A stretch of DNA of 64,000 nucleotides from Candidatus Protochlamydia naegleriophila (GTDB lineage Bacteria; Chlamydiota; Chlamydiia; Chlamydiales; Parachlamydiaceae). The notes below the pieces were generated by a model that made no database searches, was not told the origin of the DNA, and saw only the letters and a program-made list of their open reading frames with translations. The position numbers were made by a program, and so were the translations under genes. Positions 18,047 to 26,785 of the stretch are shown here, one piece after another. Location: contig NZ_LN879502.1 of the NCBI RefSeq assembly GCF_001499655.1, positions 992,001 through 1,056,000 of the forward strand, in the 5' to 3' direction. Numbering within the stretch: the stretch's first letter is position 1; each line of letters begins with the position of its first letter.

Positions 18047-19295
18047 TGCAATCAATGGAGGAACAACGAGCCCTGATGCTTTTTCTTTAGGGAATTTGGT
18101 GATCGCGGGTCCTTATGAATATGCCCTATTCCGCGGCGATATGGATGGCACAGATCCTGATAATTGGTATCTGCGCTCTACTCTGGATCCAACTCCTCCA
18201 TCTCCTACGCCTCCAACACCTGTTCCACCAATTCCAATTCCTCCTATCCCTATTCCTCCAACACCACCAGTTCCACCAACTCCTCCTCCGATTCCTCATT
18301 TCAGACGGGAAGTTTCTTTGTATTCCGCCTTACCTTCTACAGTATTGCTTTATGGGCGCGCATTGCTTGACACATTACATCAACGCGTGGGTGATATATC
18401 TCAGCAATGTGAATGCGAATGCTATGACTTCAATACAAGTTCATTTTTTAAAAATTTCTGGACTCGTTTCATCAATCAGAATGGCAAGCAGCATGGGGGA
18501 GATATTTTCCATCATGGCCCTAATTTCAAATTCAACTTTTCGGCTTTTCAAGCAGGCGTGGACATTTATCGAGGAATCCATTGGGATGGCAGCCGCGATC
18601 ATGTGGGAGTTTTAGGGGTTATTGGACGCGGTAGAAGCAGTGTAAGGCATTTTATTGCTCATATAAATGCAGGTACGAATAAATTTAATGCTTATACAGC
18701 CGGAGCTTATTGGACACACTTTGGTTGTTCCGGATGGTATATAGATAGTGTGCTTCAGACTAGTTGGTACGATCGCATTAAAGCTGACTCGAGACGCATT
18801 CGGTCTTTAAAAACTCACGGTCAAGATTTTATGGGGTCGGTTGAAGCGGGGTATCCCTGGAAACTTAAATATTTTACTTTGGAGCCTCAAGCTCAAGTTG
18901 TTTATCAGACATTGTCCTTACATGACGCAAGAGAATTCATTGCCAAAATTGATTTTCATAGAACCCAATCTGTTTTGGGAAGGTTTGGTGTACGTTTGTT
19001 TAATACCTGGTGTCTCGGGGCTTTTCCTTCTAATGAAGCTCGTCAATTAACTGTATGGATTAGAACTGATATTTGGCACGACTTTCATGGTAAGTCTAAA
19101 ACATTCTTTCCTTCAGGAGAAGGGCCGATAGGTTTTGTTTCTGATTTACATGGTAGTTGGTTTGAAGGCAGTTTTGGGGTGACGGCTCAGCTTACAGATA
19201 GTATCTCTTTTTATGGTTCTTTTAGCGGAGATGTTTATCTTAATGGCCGTGGATATTCTTATGGGGGAATGGCGGGTCTTCAAGCAAATTTCTAA
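18003..19295 (+). pseudogene. autotransporter linker and beta-barrel half (out of frame with its N-terminal half)
   Basis: Continuation of the autotransporter in the next frame. From 18003 it reads GGGALTVGDGILVVDAIN, then GPYEYALFRGDMDG and WYLRS (the conserved junction before the barrel), a proline-rich linker of about 30 residues (PPTP/PPIP units, 18190-18300), and a ~300-residue barrel ending SYGGMAGLQANF with the C-terminal Phe needed for outer-membrane insertion. An in-frame ATG at 18096 could start it alone, but the product would lack a signal peptide. The whole gene 16412-19295 would encode about 960 residues if in frame. Close to type Va autotransporters rather than classic chlamydial Pmp; the GGAI/FxxN repeats of Pmps are not obvious. 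Confidence 0.85.
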
Positions 19296-19309
19296 CAATC
19301 TATGCTTAA

Positions 19310-19437
19310 GTTGCATGGCTTCATCAGCCTCAAGAGGCTGTTCTAGAAGCTGTGTAGCTTAATCTGCACATTCAGCAATTTATTGGCGGCAAAGAGACTG
19401 GTCATGTGTTGCCTAACAAGCTGTTCAGCATATGTAA
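19310..19437 (+). pseudogene. decayed second copy of the leuS 3' end
   Basis: The stretch matches leuS 15845-15972. The remnant translates to [10 protein letters not shown], stop, [14 protein letters not shown] and LPNKLFSI; intact leuS has [20 protein letters not shown] and VPNKLLSI. It contains an internal stop and small deletions, so it is non-functional. It sits 15 bases after the autotransporter stop, so the autotransporter is bracketed by the real leuS 3' end and this copy, in the same orientation. That points to duplication or insertion at the end of leuS. Confidence 0.88.
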
Positions 19438-19588
19438 GATTCTTGCAAAAATCTAGAAAGCGTGAAGGGTTATTTTTTAGGGGTTATTTTAAAGATCTGC
19501 GGCGAGGTTAAAGAAAGATGATGGGAGATGAATGCGCTATGACTAGTGCAGCCACTCATCCGAGTGGCTGACATTTTGAAAGAAAGAA

Positions 19589-20362
19589 TTAGCCTTTTTT
19601 TCTTGCAAGAAGGGCCATGAAGAGCGGGATTTCTTCCCGACTGCGGTTTTCCATTTTGGCAGCCTTTCCTTCGCTGATCTTATTCGAGCACCACTCTTCG
19701 ATGAGATCAACGGTGAATCCTGTTTCATATAGCCAGTGAGTATAAGAGGACAAAGGATGGTGGAAAGACCAAGTTTGTTGCGATTCTTTCCCTTTCCCCG
19801 GATGCATTTGAATCGGAATTTTCATGTCTGACATGTAGCGGTCGATGCGGCGATATTGGACTTTATTTTCTTGATCTACTTTCCAAGAAGATTGGCGGGG
19901 AATGCGAAAGCATGGGTGGTTGAGAACAATGATAAAGGGAGCGTTCGGTTGAAGGTGGCGAGCTGCATTTTGGAAAACTTTGAGAGGGGCTTCAATATTT
20001 TGAAGGGCCAAAATGATGGTCGCGTGGGTAAAATCTGTTTTTTTTGTGGGGAGTGGATAGGTTGCATCTCCCTGCATGAATTGATGGTTAGGATTGCGAT
20101 TGTATTGACGAGCGGAAGTGATCAATTGGGGGGCGATATCGATTCCAGTGTAAGAGACATGTGGCGGAAGATGGCGGCTTAAAACGCCTTGACCGCAAGC
20201 CAAATCCAACAATGCTGCTGCCTTTTCTTTGTCCGAAAAATTGAGCATTTTTACGATGTTTGGAATGATAATATTTTGATGATAATAGTGTCCTTGTTCG
20301 CCAACAGCATCATCGTACCAGCGACCAACAGAATTCCAAGATGTAGTAGGTTGTTTTGCCAT
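19589..20362 (-). CDS. class I SAM-dependent methyltransferase
   Basis: Two hundred fifty-seven residues from the ATG at 20362; a TTG three codons earlier is possible. The SAM-binding motif I is ALLDLACGQGVLSRHLP (about 47-63), followed by YTGIDIAPQLI with the acidic residue of motif II, and GDATYPLP. The C-terminal part has hydrophobic and aromatic segments. The substrate (small molecule, lipid or quinone) cannot be told. It ends in the Lys-rich SEGKAAKMENRSREEIP and ALLARKKG. Divergent from the coiled-coil gene at 20536. Confidence 0.87.
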   Translation of the reverse strand: MAKQPTTSWNSVGRWYDDAVGEQGHYYHQNIIIPNIVKMLNFSDKEKAAALLDLACGQGVLSRHLPPHVSYTGIDIAPQLITSARQYNRNPNHQFMQGDATYPLPTKKTDFTHATIILALQNIEAPLKVFQNAARHLQPNAPFIIVLNHPCFRIPRQSSWKVDQENKVQYRRIDRYMSDMKIPIQMHPGKGKESQQTWSFHHPLSSYTHWLYETGFTVDLIEEWCSNKISEGKAAKMENRSREEIPLFMALLARKKG

Positions 20363-20535
20363 AAATATCAATTTTTCCGAATTTTTTTTTGTCTAAGAAT
20401 CTCATGATCAGTTATTTTTTGTCGAGCTTCGACTCATATTAGTATCAATTAGAATCAAATAATGCAATTGACGCATTTAATTTTAGTTGATATGATGCCA
20501 AAAAATGTTTAAATGCTGAAAGGGAGTCTCAATCA

Positions 20536-20994
20536 ATGGTGTCTTTAGGAGTTAGTTATATGGTTAGTGATCCTTTATCAAAGGCGAATTTCCAGCAACA
20601 AGTTGATAGCCTGTCCGCCAAAATTGAAACGTTAGAAAATAAATGCAAGCAGAATGCGAATGCCGTTACCAAAACGGATATTATAGATATCATTCGTGAT
20701 CTGGAAAGAATAAATGAGACGATTGATACCGATGTGCTTGAAAACAGAAAACTTGTTTTGGCGCAAGGCAAGCAAATTAACGAGCGCATTGCGCAGGCTT
20801 TAAACACATTTTTCACTTATCATAAAACGCAGCCATCGACAGTAGCCCAGAAAAACATTGGTGAGTTAATCGCCTCTTTATTTGCTAAGTTAAATACAGA
20901 AATGGTTTCTGATGAAACTGTCAAAAATTTAAAAGAGAAGTGGAAGGCTTTTTCACAAAAAATTCAAGAGTCTGGTAAAAGCAAACAAGCATAG
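20536..20994 (+). CDS. small coiled-coil protein, unknown
   Basis: One hundred fifty-two residues with GAAAGGGAGT about eight bases before the ATG. Mostly helical, with a heptad pattern at about 12-95 (VDSLSAKIETLENKC and onward) and no signal peptide or membrane segment. No family recognised. It precedes the PEBP gene by eight bases and is probably in one transcript with it and the DUF423 gene. The composition suggests a cytosolic or secreted helical protein; a type III secretion chaperone or effector role is possible but not supported by a motif. Confidence 0.72.
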   Translation: MVSLGVSYMVSDPLSKANFQQQVDSLSAKIETLENKCKQNANAVTKTDIIDIIRDLERINETIDTDVLENRKLVLAQGKQINERIAQALNTFFTYHKTQPSTVAQKNIGELIASLFAKLNTEMVSDETVKNLKEKWKAFSQKIQESGKSKQA

Positions 20995-21002
20995 GTGGTC
21001 GA

Positions 21003-21452
21003 ATGATCATTGAGTCGGTTTTTGAGTCTCAGCATCCTATTCCATCTAAATACACAGGCGATGGAGCCGACATTTCTCCTCCTTTGAAATTTTTACAGCT
21101 TCCCTCTAGTGCCAAAAGTTTGGCATTGATTGTCGATGATCCCGATGCGCCGCGAGGCACATTTGATCATTGGATTGTCTGGAATATTCCGCCAAGACTT
21201 GAAGAATTATCAGAAGGGGCTCCCGAGCTTCGTGTGAGTGTAGAGTCTAAACAGGGGATAAATGGGTTCGGTCAATCCATTTACCGCGGTCCAGCTCCTC
21301 CGCCAGGAAAGCCCCACCGCTATTTTTTTAAGCTTTATGCGTTGGACCAAGAGCTCTCTATTCCTGAAGGATCTAAAAAGACGGATGTGGAAGAGGCTAT
21401 GAAAGGGCATATCATTGAAAGAGCTGAATTAATTGGAACGTATCAACGCTAA
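21003..21452 (+). CDS. YbhB/YbcL (PEBP/RKIP) family protein
   Basis: One hundred forty-nine residues, normal for bacterial phosphatidylethanolamine-binding-protein relatives. Motifs: YTGDGADISPPLKF, DDPDAPRGTFDHWIVWNIPP (the conserved D-P-D-A-P and H-W of the anion-binding pocket), then NGFGQSIYRGPAPPPGKPHR and YFFKLYALD. The molecular role in bacteria is poorly defined; no signal peptide is seen. Start ATG 21003 with AGGTGGTCG before it. Its 3' end is close to the DUF423 gene. Confidence 0.93.
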   Translation: MIIESVFESQHPIPSKYTGDGADISPPLKFLQLPSSAKSLALIVDDPDAPRGTFDHWIVWNIPPRLEELSEGAPELRVSVESKQGINGFGQSIYRGPAPPPGKPHRYFFKLYALDQELSIPEGSKKTDVEEAMKGHIIERAELIGTYQR

Positions 21453-21468
21453 GAGAGTGTCAACATCC

Positions 21469-21855
21469 ATGTCATTTCAGCAGCAATTTTTCTTCGTTTT
21501 TGGGGCTTTATTGGGAATGCTTTCAATAGGAGCTGGAGCCTTTGGGGCCCATCTTTTGCGTTCTAAACTTTCTCCTGACTATCTTAACGTCTTTGAAGTT
21601 GCTGTACGTTATCAAATTTATCACGCTTTAGCCTTGATTATAGTGGCTCTCTGTCTTGGACCTTTTGCTTCTTCATGGTTCGCTGCGGCAGGGTGGTCAT
21701 TTATTTTGGGAACAGTGCTGTTTTCAGGAAGTTTGTACATCCTCGTCTTAACAGAAGTGAGAAGTTGGGGAATAATCACCCCTGTCGGCGGCCTCTTTTT
21801 GCTCATTGGCTGGGCTTGTTTGGTTCTTGGAGGGATGCTTACTCGTCAAGGCTAG
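21469..21855 (+). CDS. DUF423 small membrane protein (YgdD-like)
   Basis: One hundred twenty-eight residues from the ATG at 21469 (MSFQQQFFFVFGALLG). An upstream in-frame ATG at 21433 would overlap the PEBP gene, and family members usually begin near the first membrane helix. Four hydrophobic segments span nearly the whole protein. It has the diagnostic GAGAFGAHLL, then YQIYHALALI and GWACLVLGG. Inner-membrane protein of unknown function. Confidence 0.88.
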   Translation: MSFQQQFFFVFGALLGMLSIGAGAFGAHLLRSKLSPDYLNVFEVAVRYQIYHALALIIVALCLGPFASSWFAAAGWSFILGTVLFSGSLYILVLTEVRSWGIITPVGGLFLLIGWACLVLGGMLTRQG

Positions 21856-22062
21856 TCAAAGGCGTGTCAAATTGAAATTTAACCTGCCTAGAAATGATTT
21901 GAATGTAGGCATTATGAATGTGAAAACCTTAGATCTTTCATCTATTCATTTAATCTTTCATGGATTAGACTTTTTGCAGAATTGTTTTTGTCTAACGTTT
22001 TAAATCGATCGTTCCGCCAGCGGATGCGAAAAAGTCTAAAAGCCTAACCCTCTCGTGATTTC

Positions 22063-23235
22063 ATGCAAAAAAACGGTGTCATTTTAAAACCCGGCAAAGA
22101 TAAAGCTGTACGAAACTACCACCATTGGATTTTTTCAGGAGCCGTGCAAGCCTATCCTGCATTTCAAGATGGTCACATTCTTCCCGTTTATTCTTCAGAG
22201 GGGCAATTGCTTGGGAGCGGTTACTTTAATCGACGTTCCGGCATTGCGGGACGCATGGTCTCTTTTGATGCAACGCCTCCCTTAGAAAGCATCGAACAAA
22301 GCTTGTTAGCGGCATGGGCCTTAAGAAAGCAATTATTTGATCCGCAAGTGACAAATGCATTCCGCTTGCTTCACGGTGAAGGGGATGGGATCCCGGGTTT
22401 GACAATCGATGTGTATGGTGATGTCTTTGTCTTGCAAAGCGCTACCAAAGGAATCGACTTGCTTAAGCCTTGGTTAATCGAAACATTGCAGAAACATTTT
22501 CAGCCGCGCTCTATTTATGAAAAATCAGCCTTGCCGTCGCGTAAAGAGGAGGGACTTGGAGATGTTCAAGGTTTATTGGCCGGAGAGGATGTTCCAGAGA
22601 TTGCATTTCTTGAGAATGGCCTGACGTTTACAACCTCTGTGATGAAGTCGCAAAAGACCGGTTTTTTTCTCGATCATCGAGAAATGAGGCAATGGATTCG
22701 TTCGCTATCCCATGGAAAGCGAGTTTTGAATGCATTTTCTTATACAGGGGGCTTTAGCGTCTACGCTTTGGCCGGGGGTGCCAAGCATGTGGATTCGGTG
22801 GATATCTCTCAAGAGGCTGTTGATGCATCCAAGAGGCATATTGGCTTGAACGGCTTTAATGCGGCTGAACAAGGATTTATTTGTGCTGATGTGTTTGCTT
22901 TTTTACGAGAAAGCAGTCTGCCTTATGATCTGGTAATTTTAGATCCTCCGGCTTTTGCAAAAAGGCATAAAGATATTGTGCCTGCTTGCCGCGGCTATAA
23001 AGACATCAATCGCCTTGCCATGCAAAAGATGCCAGCCAGTTCGCTTCTTTTGACCTGTTCTTGTTCACACCATGTAGATGAAAGTTTATTTCAAAAGGTT
23101 GTTTTTCAAGCGGCGGTAGACGCTAAACGCAAAGTGCGCATCATTGGAAAACACCGCTTGGCGGGGGATCATCCTGTCAATCTTTTCCATCCTGAAAGCG
23201 ACTATTTGAAAAGCCTGCTCCTTTACGTCGAATAA
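22063..23235 (+). CDS. RlmI-like 23S rRNA (cytosine-C5)-methyltransferase
   Basis: Three hundred ninety residues with an N-terminal PUA-like domain (about 1-75), a central linker domain with GDGIPGLTIDVYGDVFVLQS, and a C-terminal Rossmann methyltransferase: FLDHREMRQW, VLNAFSYTGGFSVYALAGGA, VDISQEAVDASK, and motif IV LVILDPPAFAKRHKD, followed by LLLTCSCSHHV. This is the RlmI/YccW layout; the exact rRNA position is not certain. It converges tail to tail with ribD, one base between the stops. Confidence 0.92.
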   Translation: MQKNGVILKPGKDKAVRNYHHWIFSGAVQAYPAFQDGHILPVYSSEGQLLGSGYFNRRSGIAGRMVSFDATPPLESIEQSLLAAWALRKQLFDPQVTNAFRLLHGEGDGIPGLTIDVYGDVFVLQSATKGIDLLKPWLIETLQKHFQPRSIYEKSALPSRKEEGLGDVQGLLAGEDVPEIAFLENGLTFTTSVMKSQKTGFFLDHREMRQWIRSLSHGKRVLNAFSYTGGFSVYALAGGAKHVDSVDISQEAVDASKRHIGLNGFNAAEQGFICADVFAFLRESSLPYDLVILDPPAFAKRHKDIVPACRGYKDINRLAMQKMPASSLLLTCSCSHHVDESLFQKVVFQAAVDAKRKVRIIGKHRLAGDHPVNLFHPESDYLKSLLLYVE

Positions 23236-23236
23236 G

Positions 23237-24328
23237 CTATTGATGCAGAGTGTCGTAATCGATGCGTACGCTATCTCCCAATTGCTTAATGCTTTTTAGA
23301 GAAAGGGGATAGGCTTGCTTTAAAGTCGCAATCTTTTCTGAAAATAGAGGCAATCCCTGGCTTCCGAGCAAAAGCGCTCCCAAATAGAGAGAAAGACGAT
23401 TGACAAGCTGTGTTTTGAACAAGTTGGTTTGCAGCGTAGATCCTCCTTCAATTAATACTTGAAGAATACCTCGGCTGCCAAGCAAGTTCCAGGCATCTTT
23501 TAAATCGAGCCGTCCATCTCGGTCGGCTGAAATCAAAACGACCTCTGCCCCTCTATTTTCCCACTCCTTCTGCCTGATGCTCGATGAATGACTTGTCAGC
23601 ACCAAAGTCTGGGCCAGGGATAGGTCGAAAAGAGGGCCTTCGGCCGGAACTCTTCCGTTCCCATCCAAGATAACGCGCAAGGGTTGTTGAGGCAGATGTA
23701 CAAGAGGGTGCCTGACTGTCAGATTAGGAGTGTCGATAAGAGCCGTGCCAGCCCCTACAATAATTGCTTGAGATTGGGCTCTCTGAAAATGGCCGTCTAG
23801 GCGTGCTTCTGGCGAGGTGATCCACTGAGATGTTCCGTCGGCTGCGGCTGTGCGCCCATCTGCGCTTGCCGCAATTTTAATGACTGTATAAGGAAGGCGT
23901 GTGCGTCTCTGATAGAGATAGGGAGTAAGAGAGAGACGGGCTTCCTCTTCGCACAGTCCTGTAAACACTTGAATTCCGGCTTCCTGTAAACGCTGAATTC
24001 CTTTTCCTTGGACACGCGGATCGGGGTCTTCTTGTGCAATATAAACTTGTTTGATTCCCGCTCGGATAATAGCTTCGACACAAGGAGGTGTGCGTCCAAA
24101 GTGAGAGCATGGTTCTAAAGTAACGTATAGTGCGGCGTCTTGTGCCTTTTCTCCAGCCTCATGCAAAGCCTTGACTTCTGCGTGAGCTTGACCTGGAAGG
24201 GAAGTATAGCCTTGTCCAATAATTTGCTGATCCTTGACGATGACGCAGCCGACCCAAGGGTTCGGAGGGGCCTGAAAGCGGGCCTTTTCAGCCAGAACTA
24301 AGGCTTGTTGCATGAAGATTGTGTGCAT
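23237..24328 (-). CDS. ribD: bifunctional riboflavin biosynthesis protein RibD
   Basis: Deaminase and reductase of the riboflavin pathway. Start taken as ATG 24328 (MHTIFMQQALVLAEKAR); an upstream TTG would add six residues. The deaminase domain (about 1-145) has HAEVKAL for the first zinc ligand and EPCSHFGRTPPC for the two Cys ligands. The reductase domain follows, with SADGRTAAADGTSQWITSP, GAGTALIDTPNLTVR and IEGGSTLQ. Length 363 residues is usual. Needed for FMN and FAD, cofactors of the oxidoreductases at 37 and 62 kb. Confidence 0.96.
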   Translation of the reverse strand: MHTIFMQQALVLAEKARFQAPPNPWVGCVIVKDQQIIGQGYTSLPGQAHAEVKALHEAGEKAQDAALYVTLEPCSHFGRTPPCVEAIIRAGIKQVYIAQEDPDPRVQGKGIQRLQEAGIQVFTGLCEEEARLSLTPYLYQRRTRLPYTVIKIAASADGRTAAADGTSQWITSPEARLDGHFQRAQSQAIIVGAGTALIDTPNLTVRHPLVHLPQQPLRVILDGNGRVPAEGPLFDLSLAQTLVLTSHSSSIRQKEWENRGAEVVLISADRDGRLDLKDAWNLLGSRGILQVLIEGGSTLQTNLFKTQLVNRLSLYLGALLLGSQGLPLFSEKIATLKQAYPLSLKSIKQLGDSVRIDYDTLHQ

Positions 24329-24907
24329 GACGATGGGAACTCTCAAACGGTTATCTCTAAAGCTTAGTCAGAGATTCATCATGCTCCTTCTGGGGATTAT
24401 TTCTCAAGCTAGCCGTTTAAGCCAATAACCAATCAAATTGAAAGAAAAAGTAGTCTTTATTTTAATAGGCGGGAAGAATAGCGGATCCATGAGGTTATGC
24501 CTCACACTAGATAGACAAAACTGATTGCCATGAATGAAGAGAAACTTGGCCTGCTTAGTAAAACTACCAAAGAATAAGTACACGAAGAAAAGCGAGGAAT
24601 AAGAAGCGAACGTCCCTGAACCTTCTAAATCATAAAACCTTTCTTCGTGTATTTATTCTTTGGTAAGTGCAAGGGGAGTCTGAAAAATAAGCCGCGTGGA
24701 TATCTCGTTGAGTCGTGAAAATGAAATCTAACTTATTAGATTATATGAACTTATGATTAATCTGTCAAGTTGTAGGTCGAAAAGAGGGAGTATTATGGGA
24801 TTAAATGTGCCTAGGGGTGCCTTGTGTTGCGGAACAAATAGATTGAATTTGCATCTTGATTTACTTTTTTATTTGATCTATCGTAATTATTTTTATTTAA
24901 CCCTTAG
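24329..24907. other. intergenic region upstream of adk and ribD
   Basis: About 580 bases between divergent ribD and adk, with no supported gene. Its main feature is the 26-base inverted repeat at 24565-24665, described separately. The part next to adk is AT-rich and likely holds its promoter. Confidence 0.5.
24565..24665. repeat. 26-base inverted repeat with 49-base spacer (MITE-like?)
   Basis: The arm at 24565-24590 (TACCAAAGAATAAGTACACG and onward) is the reverse complement of 24640-24665 at 25 of 26 positions. The inner sequence has no obvious gene. The long arms and short total length could be a miniature transposable element or a strong RNA hairpin. No clear target duplication is visible at the edges. 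Confidence 0.6.
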
Positions 24908-25600
24908 ATGATTATGTTACAAAGTACAAAACCAATTATTAGTCCTCAAGCTGCCCTTGCTTTAATTTTATTAGGTCCTCCAGGTTCTGGAAAAGGCACC
25001 CAATCTAAGAGACTTGCTCATGCTTATCAAGTTCCACATATTTCTACAGGAGATCTTTTTAGGGAGCACATGTCAAAAGAGACTTCGATTGGCATGCGGG
25101 CGAAGGCCTTTATTCAAGCTGGTAAATTAGTGCCCGATGAGGTTGTGATGGATATGCTTTTTGATCGGCTGGAGCATCCCGATTGCTTAAGGGGATACTT
25201 GTTAGACGGTTTTCCGCGCACAGTTGCTCAGGCTGATCAATTGGGAAAAAAGCGAGACCTTAAAATGCCTTTTTTGGTTTTGTGTTTAGATGTTGTAGAT
25301 GATGTCATTGTGCAACGCGCGAGTGGTCGTTTGGTCTGTAAACAGTGTGGAGTCATTTATAACCGCGATTTTTCACCGCCTGTTCATCCAGGTGTTTGCG
25401 ATAAATGCGGTGGAGAGGTTTATCGCCGCCACGACGATGCTCCTGAAGTTGTTTTGGAGAGATTGAAAGTGTATCATGAGCAAACGCGTCCGCTCATCGA
25501 ATACTATCGAAAGCAAGAGGTGTTAACCTCTTTTGATGGAAATCAGCCACCCGATGTCGTTTATTCGGAACTGAAAAGATACATCGACAACCATCTTTAA
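24908..25600 (+). CDS. adk: adenylate kinase
   Basis: Interconverts ATP, AMP and ADP. Two hundred thirty residues with the P-loop GPPGSGKGTQ at 23-32, the AMP-binding ISTGDLFREH, and DGFPRTVAQA. The LID domain is of the zinc type, with cysteines at 144, 147, 164 and 167 (CKQC and CDKC), typical of many Gram-positive and chlamydial enzymes. About a dozen extra N-terminal residues precede the first strand; the start could also be ATG 24914. A hairpin terminator follows at 25641. Confidence 0.97.
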   Translation: MIMLQSTKPIISPQAALALILLGPPGSGKGTQSKRLAHAYQVPHISTGDLFREHMSKETSIGMRAKAFIQAGKLVPDEVVMDMLFDRLEHPDCLRGYLLDGFPRTVAQADQLGKKRDLKMPFLVLCLDVVDDVIVQRASGRLVCKQCGVIYNRDFSPPVHPGVCDKCGGEVYRRHDDAPEVVLERLKVYHEQTRPLIEYYRKQEVLTSFDGNQPPDVVYSELKRYIDNHL

Positions 25601-25640
25601 AACTCAATTGGCTGCCTTTATAGGGATTAAATTAGACTTC

Positions 25641-25669
25641 AAAGATTGAGAGCTTAACTCTCAATCTTT
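25641..25669 (+). terminator. adk terminator
   Basis: AAAGATTGAGAG, loop CTTAA, CTCTCAATCTTT (12-bp stem), followed by GTGTATTTTTT. It also faces the 3' end of the unknown gene on the other strand. Confidence 0.8.
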
Positions 25670-25696
25670 GTGTATTTTTTGTCGCTTGCCTGCCCT

Positions 25697-26785
25697 TTAG
25701 GTCAATAAATGCCTATGAGCTTTAATATAGTGTTCTAGTAAAGATTTAGAAAAAATCCTGGCCTTTTTTAAGTCTCTCACACTGCTTAATTTTAGCTTGT
25801 CTAAGCTTTCTTGTACTGCCATAAATAGCTGTTGCCTGTGATTTAAAAGCTCCTGCTCTGAATGGGTGGCTGGATCTAATTCGAGCTGTTCAGCCTGTTT
25901 GAGGGAGGGAAGAAGGCCAAGCTCCCAATAATCTTTGAAGTACCAAATCGAGAATTTTGTGAATCCCTCTAGGGCTGAATCCTCATCTTGTAAACTCGTA
26001 TCAATATCCAAAGAAGGGTCGGCAGCTGTAAATATTTGAGCTAAGTGCTCTTCCAGCGCTTGGTAAAGGCCTGCTGCTGGTTCCGTGTCTGAGGCATGTC
26101 CTATTTGCTTCAGCAAGAAGAAAAACTGCTCTTTTAGCTGGCTGAGTTTGTCAATTAAATCAATACGATTTGCATTCCAAAGGATAGCTTGGGCATGGTT
26201 AATGGCTTCTAATCGGGCGATGAGTACTTGATGGAGCTTGAAAATTTGAGCTTCTAAGTCTTCTAATTCTTCAAAAGAAAGAGTTTGAGGCTGCAGCTCG
26301 TGAATAAGACGCATATGATTCACAACGGATTCATGAGTTGTCTGCAGTAAATGCTCGCAATCGTGGATGAAAAGAGTTAGCAGGTGTTGCAGCGGCTCAG
26401 TCATGCTTTCGTGCTTCAAGCAATTTAAGAATAGAGGATTGATTTTTTCAAGAGTCTGGAGAAAGATTGGCGAGGGAAGGCCTACTAATAAGGGGGAAAG
26501 TTTATGCTTTAGTGAAGGGGTTTGGGAAAGATGTTCGAGAATCATGAGAAACTGATTGGTCGATAGGCCCCTTGCAAAGCTTTCTAAGCGATTAGATTCA
26601 TTAACCTGTTCTAAAATGTGCGAAAGCTTGGAAAAAGCATTGGGAATGGAATGTTCATCCAGAAACCTCGCGCATTGTGTAAGCTGCGGTTCTGCTAGGG
26701 CGGGCAGGATTTCTTGTAAATGCGTAGGTGAAGCCTGCTTTAACAGGTTGAGTAATTCTTCGTTACTAGGTGAATGAAAAGTCAT
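25697..26785 (-). CDS. unknown all-helical protein
   Basis: Three hundred sixty-two residues, rich in Leu, Gln, Glu and His, predicted all-helical, without signal peptide or membrane segment. The N-terminal half has loose repeats of about 35 residues (LLKQASPTHLQEILPALAEP, then LSTNQFLMILEHLSQTPSL, then LLVGLPSPIFLQTLEKINP), suggesting an alpha-solenoid. The C-terminal part ends AHRHLLT. No family recognised. Chlamydial genomes contain several such helical unknowns, some of them type III effectors. Convergent with adk. Confidence 0.72.
   Translation of the reverse strand: MTFHSPSNEELLNLLKQASPTHLQEILPALAEPQLTQCARFLDEHSIPNAFSKLSHILEQVNESNRLESFARGLSTNQFLMILEHLSQTPSLKHKLSPLLVGLPSPIFLQTLEKINPLFLNCLKHESMTEPLQHLLTLFIHDCEHLLQTTHESVVNHMRLIHELQPQTLSFEELEDLEAQIFKLHQVLIARLEAINHAQAILWNANRIDLIDKLSQLKEQFFFLLKQIGHASDTEPAAGLYQALEEHLAQIFTAADPSLDIDTSLQDEDSALEGFTKFSIWYFKDYWELGLLPSLKQAEQLELDPATHSEQELLNHRQQLFMAVQESLDKLKLSSVRDLKKARIFSKSLLEHYIKAHRHLLT

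Noticed and set aside
18164-18370. Ser/Tyr-rich frame in the proline linker
   Set aside because: It is the alternative frame of the PPTP/PPIP linker of the autotransporter barrel half; a composition artefact.
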